Assembly (NCBI RefSeq): GCF_030553305.1
Contig: NZ_JARRAH010000001.1
Span: 124,001 to 188,000, forward strand
Source: Halomarina ordinaria
Lineage (GTDB): Archaea; Halobacteriota; Halobacteria; Halobacteriales; Haloarculaceae
DNA length: 64,000 nucleotides
Reading direction: 5' to 3'
Shown: in pieces, positions 1-9,050 of the stretch
How positions within the stretch are numbered: position 1 is the stretch's first letter
Layout of the letters: the number at the start of each line of letters is the position of its first letter
Translations under genes and position numbers: made by a program
Notes under the pieces: generated by a model
Databases searched by the model: none
Told to the model about the DNA's origin: nothing
The model's input: the letters and a program-made list of their open reading frames with translations, nothing else

Positions 1-1
1 G

Positions 2-364
2 GTCGCGCTGGTCGAGTTCATGCTGACGCCGCGCGACGAGGACACCCACCAGGAGTTCCAGACCGCCATCCTCGAGATCAAGGCGCAGGGTCCCTACGAC
101 GAGACGTTCCGGGAACACCTCACGCGCTTCGACCGGCGCATCCACGACCGGTTCGAGGCGGTCGTGGAGGCCGGGGTCGAGCGCGGCGTCTTCCGCTCCG
201 ACGTCGACCCCGACGCCACCGCCGACTTCTTCGTCACGGTCATCAACGGCGCCCGGAGTCGCTACGTCGCCGTCGAGTACCCCTTCGAGAACACCCGGCG
301 GTCGCTGCTCGGGTACGTCGAATCGTCGCTGCTCGCGGACGGTGCGGGGGTCGTCGTGGAGTGA
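2..364 (+). CDS. TetR/AcrR-type repressor, C-terminal part (5' end outside window)
   Basis: Partial gene whose start lies before the window. The visible 120 residues look like the helical ligand-binding and dimerisation part of a TetR-family repressor, with a tail typical of that family (FFVTVINGARSRYVAVEYPF). The DNA-binding helix-turn-helix is not in view, so the call rests on this tail and on context. Its TGA overlaps the GTG of the following MATE exporter by four bases, so both are probably translated from one message. A repressor controlling its own efflux pump is the common arrangement for such pairs; that role is inferred. Confidence 0.6.
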   Translation, partial: VALVEFMLTPRDEDTHQEFQTAILEIKAQGPYDETFREHLTRFDRRIHDRFEAVVEAGVERGVFRSDVDPDATADFFVTVINGARSRYVAVEYPFENTRRSLLGYVESSLLADGAGVVVE

Positions 365-1848
365 GCATCCGCGACCACCTCCGAGCGATCTTCGACGGGC
401 GCGAGGAACTCGACCTCACCTCGGGGAGCATCGCGAGACCGTTGCTCTACCTCTCGGTCCCGATCGTCATCACCAACCTGCTCCAGACGGCGTACAACCT
501 CGCGGACACCTTCTGGCTCGGACAGTACAGCACGAACGCCCTGGCGGCCATCACGTTCGCGTTCCCGATGGTGTTCCTGCTCATCGCGCTCGCGCTCGGC
601 CTCTCGGTGGCCGGGAGCGTCCTCGTCGCCCAGCACACCGGCGCCGGCGAGGACCGGAAGGCCGAGTACGCCGCCTCCCAGACCATCGGGTTCACCGTCG
701 TCGTCTCGCTCGTTCTCGGCGGTATCGGCTTCTTCCTCGTCGAGGACTTCCTGCGCGTCCTCGGCGCCGCTCCCGAGGTCGTCCCCCTCGCCACGCGCTA
801 CATGCAGGTGTACTGTTACGGCCTGCTCTCGGTGTTCGGCTTCGCCGTCTTCATCTCGCTGATGCGCGGCTACGGCGACACCGTGACGCCGATGCTCGTC
901 ATGTTCGGGTCGGTCGTCCTCAACATCGCGCTCGACCCGATTCTCATCTTCGGGTTCGAGAACAACCCCCTGTTCGGCTACCTCGGTCTCAGAGGCCTGG
1001 AGTCGACGCTGTTCGCCCTCACCGGCTACGCCGGGTCGGGTATCGCCGGGGCCTCCATCGCGACGGTGTTCTCGCGGTCGCTCGCGTTCCTCGTCGGCCT
1101 CGCCATCCTCTTTCAGGGGACCCGGGGGGTGCGGATTCGCGTCCGCGACCTGGTCCCCGAACGCCGGTACGCCCGCCGCCTCGTCGACATCGGCCTGCCC
1201 GCTTCCATCGAGGGGACCGGCCGCGCGCTGTCGGTGAACCTCCTGCTGTTCATCATCGCGGCGTTCCCCACCACCGTCGTCGCCGCCTACGGCATCGGGA
1301 CCCGCGTGTTCTCGGTCATCTTCCTCCCGGCCATCGCGTTCTCGCAGGGCGTCGAGACGATGACCGGACAGAACATCGGGGCGAAGGAACCCGACCGCGC
1401 CGCGCGCGCGAACGACTACGGAGCGAAGGTGATGCTCGTGACGCTCACGGCGCTCGGCGTCCTCATCTTCCTCGGTGCCGGCCCCATCTCGGCGGTGTTC
1501 ACCGACGACCCGGCCGTCGTGGACGCGAGCGCCGAGTTCCTGCGCGTGGTCGCCCCCACCTTCGGCTTCATCGGTGTCATGCGCTCGTACAGCGGCGGGT
1601 TCCGTGGCGCCGGCAAGACGCTCATCGCTGCCGGCGTCTCCATAGCGATGCTCGCCGGCATCCGCCTCCCCCTCGCGTGGGTGGCGACCGGGTGGCTCGG
1701 CGAGTTCGGCCTGTGGGTCGCGTTCGCCGTCTCGAACGTCGCCGGCGGCCTCCTCGCCTATCTCTGGTTCCGGCGCGGGACGTGGCGCGACGTGGACCTC
1801 ACCTCGCGCAGTCCCGGTCCCCGCGCCGACCCGGCCGGCGACGACTGA
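361..1848 (+). CDS. MATE family efflux transporter
   Basis: Membrane exporter of the multidrug and toxic compound extrusion type (NorM/DinF group), probably driven by an ion gradient. The 495 residues are normal for the family and show about twelve hydrophobic segments. Family-like stretches include SIARPLLYLSVPIVITN at residues 21-37, followed by the YNLADTFWLGQY segment, and a second-half repeat around SFSQGVETMTGQNIGA-type residues near 330-345. The start is GTG, overlapping the upstream regulator by four bases. Substrate cannot be told from sequence; sodium or proton coupling is also unknown. The two-gene unit ends here, since the next gene is on the other strand. Confidence 0.9.
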   Translation: MSIRDHLRAIFDGREELDLTSGSIARPLLYLSVPIVITNLLQTAYNLADTFWLGQYSTNALAAITFAFPMVFLLIALALGLSVAGSVLVAQHTGAGEDRKAEYAASQTIGFTVVVSLVLGGIGFFLVEDFLRVLGAAPEVVPLATRYMQVYCYGLLSVFGFAVFISLMRGYGDTVTPMLVMFGSVVLNIALDPILIFGFENNPLFGYLGLRGLESTLFALTGYAGSGIAGASIATVFSRSLAFLVGLAILFQGTRGVRIRVRDLVPERRYARRLVDIGLPASIEGTGRALSVNLLLFIIAAFPTTVVAAYGIGTRVFSVIFLPAIAFSQGVETMTGQNIGAKEPDRAARANDYGAKVMLVTLTALGVLIFLGAGPISAVFTDDPAVVDASAEFLRVVAPTFGFIGVMRSYSGGFRGAGKTLIAAGVSIAMLAGIRLPLAWVATGWLGEFGLWVAFAVSNVAGGLLAYLWFRRGTWRDVDLTSRSPGPRADPAGDD

Positions 1849-1854
1849 CCCGGG

Positions 1855-2982
1855 TCAGGCCGTCGCGTTGTCGTCGTCGGTCCCGTTCTCGTCGTCGGTC
1901 CCGTTGAGCAGGTCCGCGGTCTCGTTGACGAGTTCCGCCACGACACCGCCGTCGGTCTCGTTCTCCCCGCCGTCGCTTCCGTTCTCGGTCTCGTTCGTGG
2001 TTCCCGCGTCACTCCCGCCCCCCGAACCCGACGTGTTCTCCCCGGTATCGGTCGATTCCTCCGTGTCGTCCGACTCTCCGCCGGCACCGTCCTCGGTTCC
2101 GTTCTGGTCGACGGACCCGTTACTGCCCGTTGATCCCTGCGTCTCGTTCGACTCGTCGGTGCCCCCGTCGTCGGAACCGTTGTTGTCCGTTGACCCGTCG
2201 GAACCGTCACCGCCTGTTGATCCCTGCGTCTCGTTCGACCCGTCGTCAGTCTCGTTTCCGTCACCGCCCGTTGATCCCTGCGTCTCGTTCGTCGACCCCT
2301 CGTCCGTGTCGTCACCGCCGTCGGTTTCGTTCCCGTCACCGTCCGACCCGTCATCGCCGTCGTCGGTTTCGTTCCCGTCGTCAGTGCCGTCGTCGTCGGT
2401 GTCGTTGTCGTCTCCGGCGTCGTCACCGTCGTCGGTGTCCCCATCGTCGGCACCTCCGTCGTCAGAGTCGGCGTCGTCGTCCGACCCGTCGGTGTCGTCG
2501 CCGTCGTCTCCATCGTCACCGGCACCGTCGTCGGTATCTCCGCCGTCGTCACCTGCATCACCGTCGTTGCCACCGCTGTCGCCGCTGTCGCCGCTCCCCG
2601 CCCCGTCGTCACCGTTACCCGACTCGTCCGCTCCGTCACCGCCGTCGTCGGCCGCGTCGCTCCCGGCCTGGTCGTCGCTCGCACCGTCGGCGGTGTCGTT
2701 CGACGCGGTTTCGTTCCCGTCGGTCAGCCCGAAGTCGGAGTCGTTGGTGTCGTTGGTCGCGTTGTCGGCGGGTCCGGCGCCGCCGAACAGCGACGGGACG
2801 ACCCACAGCCCGATGGCTGCGAGGCCGAGCAGGAGGACGATGACACCCCCCGCGACGACGGCGATGCCGCCGATGTTCTCCAGTATCGTCGTGTCCTCGG
2901 AACCGCTGCCGCCGCCCCGCGACGACCCGCGCGACGGGCGTGAGGTACGCGCCGGCCGTCGGCGCGACCTATCGGAATCCAT
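1855..2982 (-). CDS. membrane-anchored low-complexity acidic surface protein
   Basis: Not a family I recognise. Residues 1-28 are basic and Ser/Arg-rich, residues 37-62 form one strong transmembrane segment, and residues 70-375 are almost entirely Asp, Gly, Asn, Thr, Ser and Glu. The tail holds dozens of N-x-S/T sequons (NET, NGT, NGS, NDT), the acceptor for archaeal N-glycosylation, and a repeated SNETQGSTG unit. This suits a glycosylated stalk or spacer outside the membrane, with the basic end in the cytoplasm. A TATA-like GTATACC lies directly before the ATG. An open reading frame on the opposite strand is a shadow of the repetitive codons. Confidence 0.65.
   Translation of the reverse strand: MDSDRSRRRPARTSRPSRGSSRGGGSGSEDTTILENIGGIAVVAGGVIVLLLGLAAIGLWVVPSLFGGAGPADNATNDTNDSDFGLTDGNETASNDTADGASDDQAGSDAADDGGDGADESGNGDDGAGSGDSGDSGGNDGDAGDDGGDTDDGAGDDGDDGDDTDGSDDDADSDDGGADDGDTDDGDDAGDDNDTDDDGTDDGNETDDGDDGSDGDGNETDGGDDTDEGSTNETQGSTGGDGNETDDGSNETQGSTGGDGSDGSTDNNGSDDGGTDESNETQGSTGSNGSVDQNGTEDGAGGESDDTEESTDTGENTSGSGGGSDAGTTNETENGSDGGENETDGGVVAELVNETADLLNGTDDENGTDDDNATA
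2129..2291. repeat. three copies of a 22-bp direct repeat inside the acidic surface protein gene
   Basis: Identical 22-base units occur at 2129-2150, 2216-2237 and 2270-2291, with a decayed copy near 2189. On the minus strand they encode the repeated SNETQGSTG-type unit, each carrying an N-x-T sequon. The exact identity of the DNA, in a gene otherwise built from variable GAC/GGC codons, suggests recent duplication or gene conversion. Confidence 0.75.
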
Positions 2983-3384
2983 GGTATACTTTTCGTCGGC
3001 TGATAGATAACAGTTCTTGCCATTTCCGTGCCACTTCGCGTGGGAGTCTCTCGCAGCATCGTCCGAGCGGCGCGGTTCGTCGCCACGCTGGGACGGTCGG
3101 GTCGTCCTGTTCCTCGCGAAAACGCCCGCTGCGCGGCTCGTCGCGTGTTCTGTTTCCCTGCAACTGGACGACGCGAGTCCCGAGGACGGGACGGGTGTTG
3201 TCTCTACACGGTGGAGTTGAACCCGTCTCGGAGTGACGATAGGCGTCCGTTCGCCGACGACCTGTCAGCCGCCGGACGAGCGACCGCCGAGCGCACCGCC
3301 GTCGGGGCGACGAACCGAGCGTCATGGACGACGGTTCGGTCACTCGGTCGGTCGTGTCCTTTCGCGTCGAAGGGCGCGGCGTCC
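2983..3384. other. 402-base gap without a supportable gene
   Basis: Lies downstream of carB and upstream of the surface protein gene, both on the minus strand. Several short open frames exist on both strands but none resembles a protein, and the longest is an extension of the frame antisense to carB. The end nearest 2983 holds the presumed promoter of the surface protein gene. I see no RNA gene or repeat here. Confidence 0.5.
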
Positions 3385-6300
3385 CTACTCCGACTTCGGT
3401 TCGCCCCACTGCTCGCGGCGCGTCGGGCGCTCGGAGACGGCGAGCACGTCGAGCGGGTCGTCACGAGCGCGAATCGCGTCGAGCGCCGCCTCGGCGCTCG
3501 CCTCCGTCGAGAAGTAGGTGACGTCCTCCTCGACACAGACCTCCAGGGTGGGCCGCTCGCGCGAGACGACGAGGTCGATAGCCCCCTCGCGGAGCAGGTC
3601 GCGGCGGGTCTCGACGTCGTCCGCCTCCGCGATGTCGAAGAACTCCTCGAACCCGTTGACGGGGAGGTCGACGAGTGCCGTCCCCTCCGTTGGGACCGGT
3701 TTGCCGGTCGCGTCCTGGGCCTTTCCGTAGGCCTTGCCGAACGACCGCGCGGTGCCCATCACCTCGCCGGTGGACTTCATCTCGGGGCCGAGGCGCGGGT
3801 CCGAACCGGGGAGGCGGTCGAACGGCAGGACGACCTCCTTGACGCTCATGTGCTCGGGCACCCGCTCGGTCGCGTCGAGGTCGGCGAGCGACGCGCCGGC
3901 CATCACCTTCGCCGCGAGTTTGCCGATGGGGACGCCCGTCGCCTTCGAGACGAACGGGACCGTCCGGGAGGCCCGCGGGTTCGCCTCCAGGACGTACACC
4001 TCCTCGTCCTTGACGGCCAGCTGGACGTTCAGCAGGCCGACGGTGTCGAGCGCGCGGGCGATCTTCTCGGTCACCTCGCGCACCTCGCGGTTCACCTCGC
4101 GCCCGAGCGAGCGCGGCGGGATGGTGCAGGCGGAGTCACCGGAGTGGACGCCCGCACTCTCGACGTGCTCCATGATGCCGCCGATGAGGACGTCCTCGCC
4201 GTCGCTGACGGCGTCGACGTCGAGTTCGACCGCCCCGTCGAGGAACTCGTCGACGAGGATGGGCTTCTCGGGACTGACCCGGACCGCCTCCTCGATGTAC
4301 GTCGTGAGTTCCTCGTCGTCGTAGACGACGTCCATCGCGCGCCCGCCGAGGACGTAGGAGGGGCGCACGAGCACGGGGTAGCCGATGTCGTGGGCGAGCG
4401 TGAGCGCCTCCGACTCGCTGGTGGCGGTCCCGCCGCGGGGCTGGCGCACGCCCATCTCGCCCATCAGGCGGTTGAACCGGTCGCGGTCCTCCGCGAGGTC
4501 CATCGCGTCGACGCTCGTTCCCAGCACCGAGCAGTCGAGGCCGCGGCGCTCCAGTTCGTCCTCCAGCGGTTCGCCGATGTTGACGCTCGTCTGTCCCCCG
4601 AACTGGACCATCACGCCGTCGGCACCGGTCGCCTCGACCACGTCGGCCACCTCCTCGGCCGTGATGGGTTCGAAGAAGAGGCCGTCGGAGGTGTCGTAGT
4701 CCGTCGAGACGGTCTCGGGGTTGTTGTTCACGACGTGGGCGTCGATGCCCATCTCGCGGAGCGCGCGCACCGCGTGGACGGCGCAGTAGTCGAACTCGAC
4801 GCCCTGACCGATGCGGATGGGGCCGCCGCCGACCACGACGACGCTCTCGACGTCGCGGTCGACGCGCAGTTCGCCCGCCGCGGCGTCACCCTCGTAGGGA
4901 CCGCTGAAGAACTCCGGCTGGCGCGAGGAGTAGTAGTACGGCGTCTGGGCCGCGAACTCGCCGGCGCAGGTGTCGACCTGTTTGTAGGTACGGCCGGGCA
5001 CCTGCGTCTCGACAGCCCCCACGTCGCTGCCCGTCGCGGTGGCGATCTCGGCGTTCGTGTGGCCCGCCGTCGCGGCGGCGGTGAAGTCGCCCGCCTCGGC
5101 GGCGGCGACGGAGTCGGTGACGCGCTTGAACCGCTCGACGTACCACGTGTAGATGCCGGTCAGGTCGACGACGTCCTCGACGGTGTAGCCGCGCTCGAAC
5201 GCCTCGAACATCGCGTAGGGGCGGTCCGGCGTCGGCGTCGTCAGGTAGTCGGCCTCCAGCGTCTCGTCGTCCACCTCGGCCCAGTCGACGCTCGGGTCGT
5301 ACTCGGTCGACCGGAGCGCCTTCAGCAGCGACTCCTCGAACGTGCGACCGATGGCCATCGCCTCCCCGGTGGACTTCATGGCCGTCCCGAGTTCGAAGTC
5401 CACGTCGCCGAACTTGTCCTTCGGCCAGCGCGGCACCTTCGTCACGACGTAGTCGATGGCCGGTTCGAAGGCGGCCGTCGTCTCGCCGGTGATCTCGTTC
5501 TCTATCTCGTGGAGGCGCTTGCCGAGGGCGACCTTCGCCGTCACGCGGGCGATGGGGTAGCCCGTCGCCTTCGAGGCGAGCGCGGAGGAGCGCGACACGC
5601 GGGGGTTCACCTCCACCACCCGGTACTCGCCGCCGGGCGTCCCGTCGTCGCGCCAGGCGAACTGGATGTTACAGCCGCCCTGGATGCCCAGTTCGCGGAT
5701 GACGTCGAGCGCCGCGGTGCGCATCTCCTGGTGGCCGTCGTCGGGGATGACCTGCGAGGGGGTCACGACCATCGACTCGCCCGTGTGGATACCCATCGGG
5801 TCGAGGTTCTCCATGTTGCAGATGATGATGCAGGAGTCGTCGGCGTCGCGCATCACCTCGTACTCCAGTTCGACCCACCCCGCGATGGACTCCGTGATGA
5901 GCACCTCGCTGTTGCGCGAGAGGCGCAGGCCCTTCCGGACGCGCTCGTACAGTTCCTCGATGTCCTCGACGACGCCCGACCCGCTCCCGCCGAGCGTGTA
6001 GGTGGTCCGCGAGATGACCGGCAGGCCGCCGACCGCCTCGACCGCGTCGTCGACCCGGTCGCGCAGCGCGTCCTCGTCGAGGTTCGTCACCGACTCGCCC
6101 TCGTCGAGCGTGATGGTCGTCGAGCGGGGGACCGGCTGGCCGATGTCCTCCATGCGCTTGCGAAAGAGGTCGCGGTCCTCCGTCGCGTAGATGGTGTCGA
6201 GCGGCGTCCCCATTATCTCGACGTCGTACTCCTCCAGAATGCCCTGTTCCGCGAGTTCGGCGGTGACGTTCAGCCCCGTCTGTCCGCCCAGCCCCGCGAT

Positions 6301-6585
6301 GACGCCGTCGGGGCGCTCCTTCCGGATGATCTCCGCGATGGCCTCGGGGGTGATGGGTTCGATGTACACCTTGTCGGCCATCTCCGGGTCCGTCATGATG
6401 GTCGCGGGGTTGGAGTTGACGAGGACGACTCGGGCGCCCTCCTCCTCGAGGGCTCGACACGCCTGCGCGCCGGAGTAGTCGAATTCGGCCGCCTGGCCTA
6501 TCTGAATCGGCCCGCTGCCGATGAGCAGGATCGTCCGTTCGTCGGATGCCGACTCGGCATCGCGCGAGGTCTCCTCGTCGCTCAT
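3385..6585 (-). CDS. carB: carbamoyl-phosphate synthase large subunit
   Basis: Makes carbamoyl phosphate from bicarbonate, ammonia from the small subunit, and two ATP, feeding pyrimidine and arginine synthesis. At 1066 residues it is close to the usual length. Two ATP-grasp halves are plain: the first opens with GSGPIQIGQAAEFDYSG near residue 23, the second with GGGPIRIGQGVEFDY near 583. The C-terminal MGS-like regulatory domain (from about 950) starts with GTALVDL but appears to lack the central Thr-rich phosphate loop of the bacterial domain. carA is not adjacent in this window, and carB has its own promoter with a TATA box 27 bases before the ATG. Confidence 0.97.
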   Translation of the reverse strand: MSDEETSRDAESASDERTILLIGSGPIQIGQAAEFDYSGAQACRALEEEGARVVLVNSNPATIMTDPEMADKVYIEPITPEAIAEIIRKERPDGVIAGLGGQTGLNVTAELAEQGILEEYDVEIMGTPLDTIYATEDRDLFRKRMEDIGQPVPRSTTITLDEGESVTNLDEDALRDRVDDAVEAVGGLPVISRTTYTLGGSGSGVVEDIEELYERVRKGLRLSRNSEVLITESIAGWVELEYEVMRDADDSCIIICNMENLDPMGIHTGESMVVTPSQVIPDDGHQEMRTAALDVIRELGIQGGCNIQFAWRDDGTPGGEYRVVEVNPRVSRSSALASKATGYPIARVTAKVALGKRLHEIENEITGETTAAFEPAIDYVVTKVPRWPKDKFGDVDFELGTAMKSTGEAMAIGRTFEESLLKALRSTEYDPSVDWAEVDDETLEADYLTTPTPDRPYAMFEAFERGYTVEDVVDLTGIYTWYVERFKRVTDSVAAAEAGDFTAAATAGHTNAEIATATGSDVGAVETQVPGRTYKQVDTCAGEFAAQTPYYYSSRQPEFFSGPYEGDAAAGELRVDRDVESVVVVGGGPIRIGQGVEFDYCAVHAVRALREMGIDAHVVNNNPETVSTDYDTSDGLFFEPITAEEVADVVEATGADGVMVQFGGQTSVNIGEPLEDELERRGLDCSVLGTSVDAMDLAEDRDRFNRLMGEMGVRQPRGGTATSESEALTLAHDIGYPVLVRPSYVLGGRAMDVVYDDEELTTYIEEAVRVSPEKPILVDEFLDGAVELDVDAVSDGEDVLIGGIMEHVESAGVHSGDSACTIPPRSLGREVNREVREVTEKIARALDTVGLLNVQLAVKDEEVYVLEANPRASRTVPFVSKATGVPIGKLAAKVMAGASLADLDATERVPEHMSVKEVVLPFDRLPGSDPRLGPEMKSTGEVMGTARSFGKAYGKAQDATGKPVPTEGTALVDLPVNGFEEFFDIAEADDVETRRDLLREGAIDLVVSRERPTLEVCVEEDVTYFSTEASAEAALDAIRARDDPLDVLAVSERPTRREQWGEPKSE

Positions 6586-6607
6586 TACCCTGCTGGAATC
6601 GTCACAT

Positions 6608-6617
6608 CGTAATAAGT
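6608..6617 (-). promoter_or_regulatory. TATA box of carB
   Basis: Minus-strand ACTTATTACG, centred about 27 bases upstream of the carB ATG, so the transcript should begin at or next to the start codon (leaderless). Confidence 0.55.
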
Positions 6618-6638
6618 CCGGCGAATAGCTACGAATAA

Positions 6639-6660
6639 CGAAATCGGATTACGAATTTCG
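6639..6660. repeat. 6-10-6 inverted repeat upstream of carB
   Basis: CGAAAT and ATTTCG arms separated by 10 bases, about 55-75 bases upstream of the carB start in an AT-rich patch. It could be a regulator site for carB, but arms this short also arise by chance. Confidence 0.3.
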
Positions 6661-6779
6661 GAACGCGCGAGGGCAGCGTGCCGAACTCGCCGTCCGTCCA
6701 CTCCATCGGACGAGGTACGACGGATACCGCACGAACGGTCGGAGAAGGCGTCGAGCGTACAGAAGCCGAGGAGAGAGGT

Positions 6780-7310
6780 TCACGCCGGGCGGTCGAACTC
6801 GTCGTCGAAGTCGCGCTGGGCACGGTACTGCTCGACGAACGCCCCCACGTCGAACTCGAGCATCTGCCGTTCGAACTCGGTCATCGCGCTCTCGTCGCTC
6901 GCGTGGCTCACGGCGTGTTCCATCAGTTCGACCAGCAACTCGACGACCACCTCGTGGAGGCGCCGCGAGTCGAAGTCCGTCACCCAGACGAGCGCGAAGC
7001 CGACGTGGCCGTCCTCGCTCGTGTCCTCGCTGGCGACGGCCTCGGGGAACTCCTCCAGAACCATCCCCATGACGTGGACGGTGTCGAACGACTCGCCGGT
7101 CGTGGTGCCCACCGTCTCGCGCAACACGGCGACGAGGTCCTCGGGGACCCAGCGGCTGAGCGGGTGCATGTCCATCACGACGGCGTGGGTCCCGCCGCAG
7201 GGACACGCGAACTCCCGCATCCCCATGTCGAGGTCGTGGACGCTGACGGAGCGACCGCAGGGGAGCGACAGCTCGCCACCTCGGCCACCCGGCACGCGGG
7301 GTTCAGACAT
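6780..7310 (-). CDS. conserved haloarchaeal protein, DUF5815-like
   Basis: 176-residue acidic protein that I recall as the DUF5815 family; function unknown. A cysteine at residue 18 and a CPC pair near residue 36, followed by GGTHAVVMDMHPLSRWVP, suggest a small metal-binding N-terminal part. The rest is helical and acidic (residues 90-176), typical of a soluble haloarchaeal protein. It stands alone: carB upstream on the same strand has its own promoter, and the next gene starts 50 bases away. No signal peptide or membrane segment is visible. Confidence 0.7.
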   Translation of the reverse strand: MSEPRVPGGRGGELSLPCGRSVSVHDLDMGMREFACPCGGTHAVVMDMHPLSRWVPEDLVAVLRETVGTTTGESFDTVHVMGMVLEEFPEAVASEDTSEDGHVGFALVWVTDFDSRRLHEVVVELLVELMEHAVSHASDESAMTEFERQMLEFDVGAFVEQYRAQRDFDDEFDRPA

Positions 7311-7360
7311 GGCCGACCGTTACGGCGTCTCGCTGTTAAGTATCGCGTTTGCCGGACGGC

Positions 7361-7579
7361 TCAGTCCTCGTCGTCTTCTTGTTCGTCGTCCCCTTCTTCG
7401 TCTTCTTCGTCTTCCTCCCCATCATCTTCCTCGACCGCAATCGACACCTCCACCTCGATGGTGAGGCCGTCGACCTCCAGCTCAGCCTCCGCGCTCCGGG
7501 TCTCGCCGACCTCTATCTCCAGTTCCTGCTCGTCCACTTCGACGTCGACTTCGACGTCGACGTTCGTCCGGTCTGCCAT
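7361..7579 (-). CDS. small highly acidic protein of unknown function
   Basis: 72 residues. The first 50 alternate acidic and aliphatic residues (VDVEVDVEVDEQELEIEVG), a pattern that favours beta strands, followed by an unbroken Asp/Glu tail of about 20 residues. No known domain is recognisable. It sits between DUF5815-like and DUF7847-like genes on the same strand with gaps of about 50 bases, so it may be co-transcribed. The biased composition makes a chance frame possible, but the ATG and codon use fit its neighbours. Confidence 0.5.
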   Translation of the reverse strand: MADRTNVDVEVDVEVDEQELEIEVGETRSAEAELEVDGLTIEVEVSIAVEEDDGEEDEEDEEGDDEQEDDED

Positions 7580-7622
7580 GGCAGGTGATACGTCTGCCGC
7601 CGAGTAAGGCGTTGCGCTCGTC

Positions 7623-8489
7623 TCACCAGGCCGGGTCGTTCCACTCGTCGGCGTCGTCCAGCCGTTCGGCGGACGCCGGGGTGCGTTTGGCCGCGACGAG
7701 TTGGCGGTAGGCGTCGGCCGCGACGGCGCTCGCGAAGACGGCGACGGCGGCGGTGACCACCGAGTTCACGACGAGACCGGCGACGCCGGGGATGACGCCC
7801 GTGACGAGTCCGAGAACTTGGTTGAACAGCACGCCGACGATGAACAGCACGAGCGCCAGGACGAACAGCTGGAGTCGGTCGCCCTTCGCCAGCGACCAGC
7901 TCCCGAGCAGCGCGTCGACGAAGTTCTCGTCCTCGACGGCGATCTCCTGGCGAACGAAGAAGAAACTCATCGCGAGGAACGACGCGAGGATGGGACCGCC
8001 CACGAAGAGTCCGACGAGGCCGACGAGGAAGCCGACGCCGACGACGACGCCGACGACGATGGCGGCGACGATGCTGTTGACGAGCGCGAGCGGGAGGTTG
8101 CGGGTGGGTTCGTACAGCCCCTCCGTTTCGTCGCTGACGAACGTCCGGTCGGCGACGATGCGGACCGCCTCGGTGAGGAGGAGCGCGAGGAGCCCGAGTG
8201 CCACCGCGACGCCGTACGGTATCGGCACCAGCGGTTCGGCGTCCTCCGTCTCGGCGGAGATGCCCTCGTACTGCTCGGCGAGTTCGGGGTCGCCCTGCTG
8301 CTGGGCGGTCTCGACGAGCGTCCGTTCGAACTGTTCGACGAACTGGGGGAGCAACTCGGCGACCACGGCCGACGTCGCCAGTCCACTGACGACGCTCAGT
8401 AGCGCGAACAGTCCGAGGAGGAGGAGTCCGTTCCGGTTCGTGGCGCGACTCACGCCCGCCGAGAGGGCCGCACCGATATCGAGGACCAT
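7623..8489 (-). CDS. multi-pass membrane protein, DUF7847-like
   Basis: 288 residues with about six transmembrane segments, beginning MVLDIGAALSAGVSRATNRN, which matches my memory of the haloarchaeal DUF7847 family. A polar loop between residues 60 and 85 separates the first two segments, and glycine- and valine-rich segments around residues 135-175 follow. The C-terminal 30 residues are charged. Function is unknown; the family is often described only as a membrane protein. Neighbours give no functional clue. Confidence 0.75.
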   Translation of the reverse strand: MVLDIGAALSAGVSRATNRNGLLLLGLFALLSVVSGLATSAVVAELLPQFVEQFERTLVETAQQQGDPELAEQYEGISAETEDAEPLVPIPYGVAVALGLLALLLTEAVRIVADRTFVSDETEGLYEPTRNLPLALVNSIVAAIVVGVVVGVGFLVGLVGLFVGGPILASFLAMSFFFVRQEIAVEDENFVDALLGSWSLAKGDRLQLFVLALVLFIVGVLFNQVLGLVTGVIPGVAGLVVNSVVTAAVAVFASAVAADAYRQLVAAKRTPASAERLDDADEWNDPAW

Positions 8490-8538
8490 ACGCGAGAGTC
8501 GCTCGCGCCGACGGATAAATATTCAGGTGTTTCGACCG

Positions 8539-8952
8539 TTACGGCCAGTCGTCGCGCTCCTCGCCGCTCGCCGTCGTCGGCGGGTCGGGGTCGCCGAGCG
8601 TCCACCCGGCGGCCTCGGCGGCCGCCTCCAGCGGGAGGAACTCCCAGTCGACCTCCTCGGCCAGCGCCTCGTCGGCCTCGTCGGTGCCGACGAAGACGTG
8701 CCGGTCGGTGTCGAACTGGCGTTTCACGTTCTCCAGGCTCTCTCTCTTCCCTCGCGGGCCGGAGAAGAAGTCCTGACGGATGCGGTTCTTCCGGGTGAAG
8801 TTCGTCACCACGTAGGTCGGTTTCTCGCTGACGACGCCGAGGTACTTCGTCCACGTCCGCGCGTCGGTGAACACCGCCTCGGGGTCGGCGAATCGCTTCA
8901 GCGCGTCCAGTTCGAAGGCCAACGTCATGTCCGAAGAGCCACCGCCGTTCAT
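8539..8952 (-). CDS. conserved haloarchaeal protein, DUF7124-like
   Basis: 137-residue soluble protein. The core MTLAFELDALKRFADPEAVF followed by a conserved Trp-rich stretch is what I recall as the DUF7124 family, function unknown. The frame opens at 8952 but a second ATG at 8928 gives the MTLAF start that the family usually shows; both are possible. The C-terminal 30 residues are Pro/Thr/acidic and look disordered. Confidence 0.65.
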   Translation of the reverse strand: MNGGGSSDMTLAFELDALKRFADPEAVFTDARTWTKYLGVVSEKPTYVVTNFTRKNRIRQDFFSGPRGKRESLENVKRQFDTDRHVFVGTDEADEALAEEVDWEFLPLEAAAEAAGWTLGDPDPPTTASGEERDDWP

Positions 8953-9050
8953 GTCTCGACGTTACCCGCCGGCCGCAAAATCACTTCGGTCGTCGGTCGT
9001 GAACCGTCGCCTCGCCGACCGGCCGACCGGTCGGGTCCCGACTCGCGCCC

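Noticed and set aside
342-1907. 521-codon frame overlapping the MATE gene on the same strand
   Set aside because: Arg/Pro-rich shadow in another frame of a clear membrane transporter.
1868-3010. Ser/Pro-rich 380-codon frame opposite the acidic surface protein
   Set aside because: Mirror of GAC/GGC-type codons on the other strand; the minus-strand frame has a membrane segment, sequons and a promoter.
3028-6612. Very long open frame (over 1,190 codons) on the plus strand opposite carB
   Set aside because: It is Arg/Val/Leu/Asp-rich without any domain, lies exactly antisense to a well-conserved gene, and such frames are expected in GC-rich genes where antisense codons rarely form stops.
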